Assembly: GCF_001700325.1 (NCBI RefSeq)
Contig: NZ_MATO01000007.1
Span: 1 to 49,234 of the forward strand
Direction of reading: 5' to 3'
DNA: 49,234 bases
From: Caryophanon latum
GTDB lineage: Bacteria; Bacillota; Bacilli; Bacillales_A; Planococcaceae
A program made the translations under genes and the position numbers. The notes under the pieces are model-generated. The model saw only the letters and a program-made list of their open reading frames with translations, ran no database searches and was not told the DNA's origin. This document shows positions 1 to 9,080 of this stretch, one piece after another (position 1 is the first letter of the stretch; each line of letters opens with the position of its first letter).

Positions 1-116
1 TAAACCCTTTTTTCAGTTTGTCCTTGACTTGGGGACCATATTATTCGGCACATTCCTTTTTTCGTAATGAGCTATAATGGTACATAATTTACAATGAAAC
101 AAAAGGAGATGGGGAA

Positions 117-459
117 ATGAATGGAATTGTACAAAAAGTAGTATGTTTTTTCGCGCTGATGCTCGTTATGTCAATCGGGTCAGCAGCGTGATACGTATGC
201 ATCGGACAAAAAGTGGACAGTGACATTTACGGATGCAGTTGACGACAACTCTGTTACAGATGAAACGATTTATGTGTTAAATGCACAAGGGAAGCGTGAA
301 TTAGTTACGACAGACGTAAATGGTAACGAACTGTTTGTGTATGCGCCGAGTGGAGGCTATGCAGTAGGGCACTATACGTTATATGTAGACGGCGTTCAAT
401 CGACATCAGCTGTTACATTAAAGGAACGTGCGACAAAAAGCTTTACAGTGAAGAAATAA
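117..459 (+). pseudogene. Small secreted Ig-like (SbsA/Big_5-type) protein, frameshifted after the signal peptide
   Basis: An ATG at 117, eight bases after AGGAG (104-108), opens a 24-codon frame that reads as a classic signal peptide (hydrophobic core, ending IGSAA) and stops at TGA 189-191. The next frame (+1) is open immediately across that stop and reads DTYASDKKWTVTF onward to 459. That body, about 90 residues, resembles the SbsA_Ig / Big_5 fold found as repeats in Bacillales surface proteins (KxWTVTF...V...TIYV pattern). Joined by dropping one base near 188-190, the product would be about 113 residues with a signal-peptidase I site before DTYAS. The body frame alone has only a GTG at 220 without a ribosome binding site. 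The intact-gene reading is inference: this is a real pseudogene, a sequence error, or a +1 shift at the TGA. Confidence 0.6.
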
Positions 460-470
460 TATATAGTAAA

Positions 471-506
471 AGCCGCGCATCAACGATCATGATGCGTGGC
501 TTTTTT
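471..506. terminator. Bidirectional terminator between the Ig-like gene and nagZ
   Basis: A 12-bp stem (471-482 with 490-501, one G-T pair) with a 7-base loop is followed by six T on the plus strand and preceded by A-rich sequence, so it can serve both convergent genes. Confidence 0.85.
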
Positions 507-1929
507 ATTGTAGTAATTGCTGTAGTGTATCGTTCCACTCTTTAACGGAAAAGTGCTGGACGTTCGCTTCGCCGCGCTTGCGCTTTTCTCGTAGCACACG
601 CAACACGCTATTGTTAACGCGCTGCTCTGATAGCTCCCCGCTTTCTACAGCGGCGATAATAGCTTGTTGGGCGGCGAGCGCTTTTTGTAAATCATGCCCG
701 ACGAGTACGATATCTGCGCCTGCTGCAATCGTTTGTACCGCAATGTTTTCAATCGGCAAATCGAGCGCTTGCATCGTGACGTCGTCTGTAATAATAATAC
801 CGCTATAGCCAAGCTCATTGCGCAGCAGGTCGGTCATTACTTTTTTCGACAATGAAGCAGGGTACTCCGGGTCAAGTGCCGGCACGAGCAAATGTCCAAC
901 CATGATCATCGGCACGTTCGCTTCAATGGCGCGGCGAAACGGAATGAGCTCCGTTTGCTCTAGCTCTTGACGCGATTGCTGTAAAACGGGCAGTGCTAAA
1001 TGTGAATCGACGTCCGTATCGCCATGCCCTGGGAAATGCTTGGCGGACGTCGTCATGTTTGCAGCGCGCAGTCCACGATGAAAGGCGAGCGCATAATCAG
1101 CCGCTGTTTGTGGGTTGCTACTAAAGCTGCGCGTGCCGATGACCGGATTGTTCGGATTGCTATTGACGTCCATAACAGGTGCAAAATCGACGTGAATACC
1201 GTATGCGGCGAGCGCTTTGCCGATATGCTGTGCAATTTGCTGCACTTCATCGACGCTGTAGCGCTGCGCAAGTGTCGCGGCAGTCGGAATGCTCGCAAGC
1301 TCATTTGGCAAGCGGCTCACATTGCCACCTTCCTCATCGATCGATAACGAAAGTGGCTCGTTATGTGTGAGTGCGTGAAACTGTGTGCTAAAGTCGCGCA
1401 GCTGTGCGTCGCTCGTAATATTTTTCGAAAATAAAATGACGTTGCTAATGAAATGCTCCTCAACGGCTTGCTGTAGCGCAGGTGTAACGGTCGTACCTTC
1501 AAAGCCTGCGACGATGAGGTGACCGACGCGTTCTTTGAGCGGCATCGCATAAACGTGCTGTTTCAATGTTTCTACGTTGCGAGTAATATGCAACGCAGTA
1601 ACGATGTCGCCTTCACTCGTCCAGCGCAGCGTATGTAAGTCGTCGAGTGCGAGCGGCTCACGTAGCGTCACCGCATCAATCGGGATTGGCTCAATCGTTT
1701 TCGTTATTTTCGTAATGATGCCGTTCGTTGCTTCGTATGAGATGTTTTCAAGTGGTAGCGCGTATTGCTCCTCCGTAATACCGAGCTCCACATTCGTTTC
1801 AAATAGTAGCTTCGCGTCTGCTACATGTTCGGCAAAGCGGTTATCGTTTATTGGTGCTGGCTGCTCTGTTGGTGTCGTACAGCCACCGAGTATGGCGACG
1901 AAAAACAGCAAAAGCAATCGTTTTCTCAT
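505..1929 (-). CDS. nagZ: Beta-N-acetylhexosaminidase, lipoprotein (glycoside hydrolase family 3)
   Basis: Removes terminal N-acetylglucosamine from muropeptides outside the membrane, in peptidoglycan recycling. The chosen ATG at 1929 follows GGAGG and gives 474 residues beginning MRKRLLLLFFVAILGGC, a lipoprotein signal with lipobox LGGC, so the protein is probably membrane-anchored on the outer face. The frame stays open upstream but without ribosome binding site or signal. After about 110 residues of N-terminal extension comes the GH3 barrel, with KHFPGHGDTDVDSH (about 296-310, the NagZ catalytic His/Asp loop) and ITDDVTM (about 380, nucleophile Asp). It stands alone, convergent with the upstream small gene and divergent from panB. 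Confidence 0.9.
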   Translation of the reverse strand: MRKRLLLLFFVAILGGCTTPTEQPAPINDNRFAEHVADAKLLFETNVELGITEEQYALPLENISYEATNGIITKITKTIEPIPIDAVTLREPLALDDLHTLRWTSEGDIVTALHITRNVETLKQHVYAMPLKERVGHLIVAGFEGTTVTPALQQAVEEHFISNVILFSKNITSDAQLRDFSTQFHALTHNEPLSLSIDEEGGNVSRLPNELASIPTAATLAQRYSVDEVQQIAQHIGKALAAYGIHVDFAPVMDVNSNPNNPVIGTRSFSSNPQTAADYALAFHRGLRAANMTTSAKHFPGHGDTDVDSHLALPVLQQSRQELEQTELIPFRRAIEANVPMIMVGHLLVPALDPEYPASLSKKVMTDLLRNELGYSGIIITDDVTMQALDLPIENIAVQTIAAGADIVLVGHDLQKALAAQQAIIAAVESGELSEQRVNNSVLRVLREKRKRGEANVQHFSVKEWNDTLQQLLQ

Positions 1930-2144
1930 AATAATTCCTCCAATTAAATAGACGCGCAAATTTTTTTTTGCTATAGTATGCGTGAAGGACAGTATCCAAT
2001 GGTGAACTGTACCTCCAAATAATGTATATGAAACTATTATAATCTGCCTTGATCTAAAAAAGACAGGGACGGAAGAAAACAGCATTTCTTTGTACGAAAA
2101 GGTGCCGCTTTAGTGCGCCTATTTTTGTATAAGTACGCATGGAT

Positions 2145-2172
2145 CTTTCTGTCTTGCACAGAAAGTTTTTTT
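2145..2172 (+). terminator. Intrinsic terminator about 40 bases upstream of panB (possible attenuator)
   Basis: A perfect 8-bp stem CTTTCTGT/ACAGAAAG (2145-2152 with 2158-2165) is followed by seven T. It points along the plus strand, but no plus-strand gene lies just upstream (nagZ is divergent). A second GC-rich hairpin (AGGTGC/GCGCCT, about 2100-2120, followed by ATTTTT) sits before it. Transcription of panB starting upstream must pass both. Confidence 0.7.
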
Positions 2173-2212
2173 GTTTTCTTCTAATCTTTCACAAAAGAGG
2201 GAGGACGAACAA

Positions 2213-3049
2213 ATGAAAACAACAACACAATTTTTAAACATGAAAGCACGCGGCGAAAAAATCGTGATGGTAACGGCGTATGATTACGCACAGGCGACAC
2301 TTGCTGAGCAGGCGGACGTCGATATGATTTTAGTCGGGGATTCACTCGGCATGGTCGTACTTGGCTACGATTCAACGATGCGCGTAACAGTAGATGATAT
2401 GGTACATCACGCAAAAGCAGTTCGTCGCGGCGCAAAAGACACATTTATCGTTGTCGATATGCCGTTTGGTAGCTACCACGGTGATGTAAACGATACGTTA
2501 AAAACAGCAGTACGTATGATGCAAGAAACGGACGCGAATGCACTAAAAGTAGAAGGTGCAGGCGAAGTGCTTGATGTGATTCGTAAACTAACGGCAGCGG
2601 GCATTCCAGTCGTTGCGCATTTAGGATTACAGCCACAAGCAGCAGGTGTGCTCGGCGGCTATAAAGTGCAAGGCAAAACAGCAGCACAAGCAGAAGCGTT
2701 AATTCGCGATGCAAAGGCAGTGCAAGAAGCGGGCGCATGTGCTGTCGTATTTGAGTGTATTCCACACGAATTAACAGACGTTATTTCACGTCAGCTCGTC
2801 ATTCCGACAATCGGCATCGGTGCAGGCGTTGAAGCGGACGGGCAAGTGCTCGTATATCACGACTTATTAAAGTTTGGCGAGCACCGCGTACCGAAATTTG
2901 TCAACGTATTTGCCGATGCAGGTAGCGTTATGCGTGAAGGATTGCGCGGCTATACAGAAGCGGTGCGTAACGAAACGTTCCCGACACTTGCACATAGCTT
3001 TACGATGGACGAGGAACAACTACAGCATTTATACGGAGGCGTCAAATAA
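2213..3049 (+). CDS. panB: 3-methyl-2-oxobutanoate hydroxymethyltransferase
   Basis: Transfers a hydroxymethyl group from 5,10-methylene-tetrahydrofolate to 2-oxoisovalerate to make ketopantoate, the first committed step of pantothenate and hence coenzyme A synthesis. The ATG at 2213 follows GAGGGAGG and gives 278 residues, the usual length. Visible family motifs are VTAYDYAQA (about 20), LVGDSLGM with the metal-binding Asp43, VDMPFGSY (about 82) and VEGA. It is the first gene of panB-panC-panD; its stop overlaps the panC start (TAATG). The in-frame sequence back to 2171 lacks a ribosome binding site and overlaps a terminator, so it is not used. Confidence 0.97.
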   Translation: MKTTTQFLNMKARGEKIVMVTAYDYAQATLAEQADVDMILVGDSLGMVVLGYDSTMRVTVDDMVHHAKAVRRGAKDTFIVVDMPFGSYHGDVNDTLKTAVRMMQETDANALKVEGAGEVLDVIRKLTAAGIPVVAHLGLQPQAAGVLGGYKVQGKTAAQAEALIRDAKAVQEAGACAVVFECIPHELTDVISRQLVIPTIGIGAGVEADGQVLVYHDLLKFGEHRVPKFVNVFADAGSVMREGLRGYTEAVRNETFPTLAHSFTMDEEQLQHLYGGVK

Positions 3050-3900
3050 TGCAAGTACTTAAAACAATTGCGGAGCTGCGTACGTGGGTAGCGGCGAAAC
3101 AAAATGAAAAGCAAACGATTGGCTTCGTACCGACGATGGGTGCGCTTCACGAAGGGCATTTAACGTTAGCAGCAGCTGCAAAAAAAGAAAACGACGTGGC
3201 GATTATGAGCGTGTTTGTTAATCCGACGCAGTTTGGACCAAATGAAGATTTCGATGCGTATCCACGCGATTTAGCGCGAGACGTCGAGCTTGCATCGTCA
3301 GTTGGCGTCGATGCGGTATTTGCACCGAGCGTTGACGACATGTATCCACACGACGGCGGCATTCGTTTACTCGCAGGGCGTCAAGCGACGATTTTATGCG
3401 GAGCAAGCCGACCAGGGCATTTTGACGGCGTTATTCAAGTTGTGAGCAAGCTATTTCACCTCGTGCAGCCGACGCATGCGTATTTCGGTCAAAAGGACGC
3501 GCAGCAAGTGGCGATTATTCAAACGATGGTGCGCGATTTTAACTTCCCTGTAACGCTGCGCATCATTCCGGTTGTGCGCGAGGAGGACGGTTTAGCGAAA
3601 TCATCTCGTAACATTTATTTAAGCGAAGCAGAGCGCGCGGAAGCACCGAATATTTATGCGGCGTTGCAAATGGCGCGTGACATCGTTGTGAAGACGAACG
3701 ATGCGGCTGCAGCTGTACAAGCAGCGCGTAATCATATCGAAAGCACGACGAACGGGCGCATCGATTATATCGAAGTGTTATCGTACCCAGATTTAGCACA
3801 AGTGAACGAGCAGACGACAGATGTGCTCATCGCAGCAGCCGTTTATATTGGCACAACACGTTTAATTGATAATATTTTAGTTTCAGTAGGAGGAAAATAA
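3049..3900 (+). CDS. panC: Pantothenate synthetase (pantoate--beta-alanine ligase)
   Basis: Condenses pantoate with beta-alanine using ATP to form pantothenate in the cytoplasm. It has 283 residues, normal for the family. The nucleotidyltransferase HIGH-like motif is MGALHEGH (residues 30-37) and the KMSKS-like loop is SSRNIYLS (about 184-191); the beta-alanine/pantoate pocket segments GRPGHFDGV-like (here SRPGHFDGV) and FGQKDAQQ are present. The start overlaps the panB stop by one base and uses the GGAGG inside the end of panB, which implies translational coupling. panD follows after one base. Confidence 0.97.
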   Translation: MQVLKTIAELRTWVAAKQNEKQTIGFVPTMGALHEGHLTLAAAAKKENDVAIMSVFVNPTQFGPNEDFDAYPRDLARDVELASSVGVDAVFAPSVDDMYPHDGGIRLLAGRQATILCGASRPGHFDGVIQVVSKLFHLVQPTHAYFGQKDAQQVAIIQTMVRDFNFPVTLRIIPVVREEDGLAKSSRNIYLSEAERAEAPNIYAALQMARDIVVKTNDAAAAVQAARNHIESTTNGRIDYIEVLSYPDLAQVNEQTTDVLIAAAVYIGTTRLIDNILVSVGGK

Positions 3901-3901
3901 C

Positions 3902-4285
3902 ATGTTACGGATGATGATGAACAGCAAAATACACCGCGCTACAGTGACGCAAGCAGATTTAAACTATGTCGGCTCCATTACGATTGACCAAGATATTTTA
4001 GATGCAGTCGGGATGCTGCCGAACGAGAAAGTGCACATTGTGAATAACAACAACGGCGCACGCTTTGAAACGTACATTATTTCAGGTGAGCGTGGCAGCG
4101 GCGTTATTTGTGTAAATGGTGCAGCAGCGCGCTTAGTGCAAAAAGGTGATATCGTCATTATTATGTCGTATGCGTACGTGACGAACGACGAAGCACCGAC
4201 GCATAAGCCGACAGTAGCCATTATGGACGAAAACAACCGCATTAAAGATATGATTTCATACGAGCCAGAAGCGACAGTTATGTAA
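3902..4285 (+). CDS. panD: Aspartate 1-decarboxylase precursor (pyruvoyl enzyme)
   Basis: Decarboxylates L-aspartate to beta-alanine, the co-substrate of PanC. The 127-residue proenzyme carries the self-cleavage site exactly where expected, Gly24-Ser25 in NYVGSITID; Ser25 becomes the pyruvoyl cofactor. The ribosome binding site AGGAGG lies at the end of panC. The conserved ENNNGAR-like loop (here [12 protein letters not shown]) and NGAAARL are present. It is the last gene of the panBCD operon, which ends at the following hairpin. Confidence 0.97.
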   Translation: MLRMMMNSKIHRATVTQADLNYVGSITIDQDILDAVGMLPNEKVHIVNNNNGARFETYIISGERGSGVICVNGAAARLVQKGDIVIIMSYAYVTNDEAPTHKPTVAIMDENNRIKDMISYEPEATVM

Positions 4286-4302
4286 CGTTTAGTGGTGAGT
4301 GG

Positions 4303-4340
4303 ATAGGCTGTGCGATTTACTGCACAGCCTATTTATTTTC
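4303..4340 (+). terminator. Terminator of panBCD
   Basis: A perfect 11-bp stem (ATAGGCTGTGC 4303-4313 with 4322-4332) with an 8-base loop is followed by TTATTTTC. Confidence 0.85.
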
Positions 4341-4395
4341 ACAAAAAAGCCGATAGAAGTAGTATGATAAAAGGAAACACAAAGGGGGAGTTTAT

Positions 4396-5160
4396 ATGAA
4401 CACGTTATATCCGTATGAGCAATTGCCACATGAGCTAACGAAACATGCAGTTTGGCAATATGTGCAGTCGATTCGTCATTGCCGCGATCGCCAGCACCCC
4501 ATTTATCAATTTTTCATCGATTACGTAACGGAGACGATTACGATCGATATGCAGCGTTACGGCTTGCAATACGTTGATGTATTAAAAACATCGTCGTTTG
4601 AGCCGGTGAAGCTAACGTTAAAAGATGTAAGCCCAATTTGGTCGACACGTTTAGTGAAACTATTTGAAGATGCGCACGTACCATTTTTAGCGATGCTGCA
4701 AGAAGTTGCACCACAAGCATATCGTTATGAAATTCAAGGCGGGCAGTTTCGCATGACTGAGCAAGAAAGCTTATCGTTAGAAGGGAAGCAAACGGTGCTT
4801 ATGCATACGATGCCACTCGTTGCACAGCAGCTTACACAGTCGGCAATGACACCAGCACAGCGCACGTGGCTGCTTCATATGTACACTCTTCAGCTGCAGA
4901 CGAGCATCGACGTTGTAAATGCGTATTTAACGTTACAGTTAGCCCAAGCAGTTGAAGAAGTCGAGCATGCGCAAGCGTCGGAGCAGTCGATTTTTTGGCC
5001 GCGTTTAGAGTCGCGCTTTAAAGGCGATACGCTCCTATTTACGGAGGAAGGACAGTACATTTGTACGTTTTTACAATATATGAAAGATGCGACACTTCAG
5101 CAACAATTTATGTTATATGACAAAGACTCTATGCTTGATGCATATGCATACATTCAATAA
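4396..5160 (+). CDS. Conserved-looking protein of unknown function, 254 residues
   Basis: I do not recognise this family. The ATG at 4396 follows AAAGGGGGAG with good spacing, codon use matches the neighbours, and the gene ends at a strong terminator, so it is a real gene. The product is soluble (no signal peptide or membrane segment), glutamine-rich, acidic to neutral, and probably mostly alpha-helical. The C-terminal third contains a helix rich in Q, A and E (QLAQAVEEVEHAQ). It is transcribed alone between panBCD and the FMN-barrel genes, so context gives no function. Confidence 0.8.
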   Translation: MNTLYPYEQLPHELTKHAVWQYVQSIRHCRDRQHPIYQFFIDYVTETITIDMQRYGLQYVDVLKTSSFEPVKLTLKDVSPIWSTRLVKLFEDAHVPFLAMLQEVAPQAYRYEIQGGQFRMTEQESLSLEGKQTVLMHTMPLVAQQLTQSAMTPAQRTWLLHMYTLQLQTSIDVVNAYLTLQLAQAVEEVEHAQASEQSIFWPRLESRFKGDTLLFTEEGQYICTFLQYMKDATLQQQFMLYDKDSMLDAYAYIQ

Positions 5161-5201
5161 AAAGCGACGCCCATCATTTCAGATGGCGTCGCTTTTTTTA
5201 T
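5158..5201. terminator. Bidirectional terminator between convergent genes
   Basis: AAAAAGCGACGCC...GGCGTCGCTTTTTTT forms a long stem (one bulged C) with A-run on the left and T-run on the right, serving the unknown gene on plus and the FMN-barrel genes on minus. It abuts the stop codon of the minus-strand gene. Confidence 0.9.
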
Positions 5202-5611
5202 TCACTGAATTCAATGCTCTGTGGTGCTTGTCCGTTTTTGTTCATAAGTGTAATGCGAATCGGCTCAATTTGCATCGCAATCATATCGCTTTCTTGTCCG
5301 AACAAGCCGCGCAAGAAGTTCGTCACCTTCAGTTTTATTTCATCGTCACGGAAGTCTGTCACTTTACCTTCAATTTCTAAGTATGGTGCGTCGACATCGT
5401 TATTTGTGTAGCCGTATAAAATGTGAACGTACGGGTTTGTTTGCAAATCCGCCACTTTTTGTGAGTCCTCTAGCGTGCGTGTGTAGAGCACGAAATCCTC
5501 ATTTGTGAACGTCATGTAGCGTGAGTACGGACGATTGTTATGCACGGTCGTTAAGGAGCCAATTTTATTGCTATTTAAAATGTCTAAAATTTGTTGTTTC
5601 ACTTGTTCCAT
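5198..5611 (-). CDS. Pyridoxamine 5'-phosphate oxidase-like FMN-binding split-barrel protein (copy 2)
   Basis: 137 residues with the split beta-barrel pattern of general stress protein 26 / PNPOx-like proteins: an N-terminal helix, IGSLTTVHNNRPYSRYMTF (strand-turn-strand), LYTRT...KVADLQTNPYVHILYGY, LEIEGKVTDF. These proteins bind flavin or related cofactors as homodimers; the true substrate is unknown. It is a paralogue of the gene immediately upstream on the same strand, aligning without gaps over the N-terminus. A ribosome binding site (GAGGTGAAGACG region) lies upstream. The two genes are probably co-transcribed. Confidence 0.85.
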   Translation of the reverse strand: MEQVKQQILDILNSNKIGSLTTVHNNRPYSRYMTFTNEDFVLYTRTLEDSQKVADLQTNPYVHILYGYTNNDVDAPYLEIEGKVTDFRDDEIKLKVTNFLRGLFGQESDMIAMQIEPIRITLMNKNGQAPQSIEFSE

Positions 5612-5690
5612 TTTGTCGTCGCTGCGGAGAGAATGTTTACCGCAGCGTCTTCACCTCGTTTCTATTCGGAATTGGTAAAGAAAATCACTG

Positions 5691-6104
5691 TTAAGGTAGC
5701 GGTACTTCCTCTTGATGATTGCCGGACTTGTTCATAATACGCATGCGTGTCGGTGTAATTTTCAACACGAGCATTTCAGATGGGTCGGCAAAATAATCGT
5801 CGCGGAATTGCTGCACGAATTGCTCTTTAATCGTCGAGTCGTCGTATTCTGTAACGTTCGCTTCGATTTCTAAAAATTCCTCGAGCAGCCCGTTGTTTTC
5901 GTAACCGTACAAAATATGTGTGTGTGGGTTTTGCGAAAGATCATGTACTTTTTCTGTGTTTTTGGCGGTTACGGTATACAGCGTGAACCCTTCGTTATGA
6001 AATGTCATGTAACGTGCGTACGGCTTGCCATCATAAACAGTCGCCAATGTGCCGATGCGTTCGTTTTGTAAAATAGTTAATGCTTTTTCTTGAACTGTGC
6101 TCAA
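5691..6104 (-). CDS. Pyridoxamine 5'-phosphate oxidase-like FMN-binding split-barrel protein (copy 1), TTG start
   Basis: Same fold and length (137 residues) as its downstream neighbour: IGTLATVYDGKPYARYMTFH, FTLYTVTAKNTEKVHDLSQNPHTHILYGYENN, LEIEANVTEY. A GTG at 6113 overlaps the GGAG of the ribosome binding site and cannot be the start. The TTG at 6104 lies eight bases from that GGAG, and from there the protein aligns residue for residue with the paralogue (MSTVQEKALTILQ against MEQVKQQILDILN), so TTG is chosen. First gene of a two-gene minus-strand unit produced by tandem duplication. Function within the family is not assigned. Confidence 0.85.
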   Translation of the reverse strand: MSTVQEKALTILQNERIGTLATVYDGKPYARYMTFHNEGFTLYTVTAKNTEKVHDLSQNPHTHILYGYENNGLLEEFLEIEANVTEYDDSTIKEQFVQQFRDDYFADPSEMLVLKITPTRMRIMNKSGNHQEEVPLP

Positions 6105-6260
6105 ACGTATCACTCCTTTAAACGATTTACATACTACTGTTACCCAAACATTGGAAGGGTGAAACTAGTAGCGCAATCATTTTTCACTTATAAACGCATG
6201 ACCGACGCACGCGAGTATGGTACACTTTTTTCTATTATGAAGATAGTGAGTTGAGGCGTG

Positions 6261-9022
6261 ATGGAAAGTCAAAAATATGCAATTGTCGATTTAGAAACGA
6301 CCGGTCATTCATCCAAAAATGGCGACCGTATTATTCAAATTGCCATTGTTATGATGGAAAATTGGAAAATTGAACGAACATTTACAACTTTTGTGCATCC
6401 AGGGCAGCCGATTCCGGTACATATTTGCGACTTGACGCATATTACCGATGAAGATGTAGCAGACGCGATGCCGTTTGAAATGCATGCCGATTACGTATAT
6501 GAGCTACTGCAAGATGCGGTATTTGTCGCGCACAATGTTGATTTTGATTTAAATTTTTTACAGCAGGAGTTTACGCGTGTAGGCTTACCGAAATGGCAAG
6601 GTCGATTTATCGATACGGTCGAGCTTGCCAAAATTGTTTTCCCGATGTCGCTTAGCTTTAAGCTTGGTGATTTGGCGCAGGATTTAGCGATTCCACTTGA
6701 GCAAGCACACCGAGCGGACGACGATGCTCGTGCGACCGCTGCGCTGCTGGTGAAGTGTTATGAGGAAATTTTAAGGTTGCCGCAACTGACGCTTGAGCAG
6801 CTGCATAAGCGTTCGTTTCGCTTGAAGTCGCACATTTCGCATTTATTGTTTGATGCATTGCGCGAAAAACGTATGCAGCACGAGACGCGTCAAGACATTA
6901 TGTATTTTGGGCGCATCGCCATTCAAAAGGAAAAAAATATAAGCGACTGCGCCAGCTACAGACGGCGTATCCGCAATCTGCTGCAAAAAAGCTCGAGCTA
7001 TTGACGCGCGCTTTTCCACAATTTGAGGAGAGACGTGCGCAATTTGACATGATGGACATCGTGTGGGAGGCGTTGCATGAGCGACAAGAGTGCGTTATTG
7101 AAGCATCTACAGGTATTGGCAAGTCGCTTGCGTATTTATTGCCAGCGATTTTATATGCGAAGCGCACGAAGCAAAAAGTCGGCATTAGCACGTATACAGC
7201 ATATTTGCAGGAGCAGCTGCTGCAGGAGGAGTTGCCAAAAATTGAGCGCGTGCTGCGAACGAATGTGCATGTTGCGCTATTAAAAGGAATGCAGCATTAT
7301 GTCGATTTAGACCGCGTGACGCAAATGTTGCGAACAGAGCTACAGTCGTACGATGAAACGAGTACGCTTTTGCAAGTGCTCGTTTGGCTCACGAAAACCG
7401 AAACGGGCGACTTAAGCGAAATTACGGTGACAGGTGGTGGACAGCTCGTACTCGATCGTTTGCGAAAGTCACCTGCTGCACCGGTTGCGAGCGTCGACTA
7501 TTATGAGCGAGCGTTGACGCGTAGCCGCGATGCAGAAGTGATCATTACGAACCATGCGATGTTGCTTGCCGATGCAACGCGAAAAACGCCAATTTATGAG
7601 CAAGTGCAAGCTTGGATTATCGATGAAGGACATCAAATGGTGCAAACAGCTGTGCAGCAAGATGAGCGCTTATTCCATTACACGAACTGGAAATACATTT
7701 TAGGACAAATCGGCACGTCGGAGGAACATCAACTATTTCGAAAATTGTATAAACATGCGTTACGTGCGCAGCGTGTGCCAATGCAAGTATTGCTGCAAGC
7801 AGAAAAGCGTTACGTGCGCATGATGCGTTTATTTGAAGAAGCGGTGCAAGCAATTGTACATGCGCTATCACTCGTAGAAGACGACGTGAAGCAAACGGTT
7901 TTTTTACGCGACGTCGAGCTGCCGATGCATATCATTGTCGAAACGCGTGATGCGATTGTGCGATGGCTAGAAAGCGCAAAGGAAATAAGCGAGCTGTTTG
8001 TAAGCGGTACGAAATCGCTATCGCTAGAAGAACTATATGTGCTGCACGATTGGCAATTTATCGTGCGTGAAATGGTCATTAAAGTGGCGGAGTGGGAGAA
8101 TCTTTTCATTCGACAAGACGTCAACTATACGACGTGGCTTGAGTTAGACGTACGCAGCTTACCAGGCAGCTTACATGTGCTGCAAAAGCCAATTGATGTT
8201 GAGCAATCGATGCGAGCGTTATTTCGTAATCGTCGCGGGAACATGAGCATCATTTGGACGTCTGGTACGATGACGGTGCCGCATAACGAGCGCTACATCG
8301 CCAATCAGCTTGGCGTTGCAGCGAATGTGCCGATTCATTCATTTACCGCACCAGCAAGCTATTACAGCGGGGCGAAAATGATGATCGTGTCGGACATGCC
8401 TGATGTGCAAGAAGTGCCGCATATGCAGTACGTCGCCGCAGTAGCTGAGGCAGTTATGCAGACGGTCGTGCAAACAGAAGGACGCAGCTTCGTATTATTT
8501 ACGTCACAGCAAATGCTAAAGGATACGGTGCAATTTATTCAAGAGCGCGATATTTTAAACGATTATATGCTGTTTGCACAAGGTGTGACGAGCGGCAGTC
8601 GCATGCGTTTATTAAAGGCGTTTCAAAAGTTTCCGCGCTCGATTTTATTCGGCACGAACAGCTTTTGGGAAGGTGTGGACGTACCGGGCGATGCGCTGTC
8701 GGCTGTCATCGTCGTAAGGTTGCCATTTTCTTCACCTGAGGAGCCAATTTTTAAAGCGCGTGCAGAGAAGCTGACGAGACAGCGACAAAATGCGTTTACC
8801 GAGCTTGCGTTACCCGAGGCAATTTTACGCTTTAAGCAAGGGTTCGGCCGCCTCATACGTTCGTCGCAAGATCGCGGTGTTTTTATCGTGCTCGATCGCC
8901 GAATTGACACGAAATCGTACGGGCGAGAATTTATTGCTTCGTTACCGCCAATTGATGTAAAAAAACTAGCATTACATCATATGGTTTTAGCATTAGAACA
9001 TTGGTATAATAATGAACGATGA
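6261..9022 (+). CDS. dinG: ATP-dependent helicase/3'-5' exonuclease DinG, reading frame shifted at 6932-6937
   Basis: A DinG of Bacillus type: an N-terminal DEDDh exonuclease (ExoI IVDLETTG near residue 8, ExoII VAHNVDFDLNFL near 90, ExoIII HRADDDARATA near 150) followed by a superfamily 2 helicase (Walker A ASTGIGKS, box II IIDEGHQ, late motifs SFWEGVDVPGD and QGFGRLIRSSQDRG). The frame opened by ATG 6261 ends at TGA 7002-7004; the helicase continues in the -1 frame, open from the seven-A run at 6931-6937. With a one-base backward slip, or one lost A, the product is about 920 residues, close to B. subtilis DinG. The helicase frame has only a TTG at 7001 with no clear ribosome binding site. 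ATG 6261 is preferred to GTG 6258 for spacing from GAGG. Confidence 0.85.
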
Positions 9023-9080
9023 GGAAGAAAGCAGGAGACATTATGGAATCAAATACACAACACATGAAGCAGGTGTGGGC

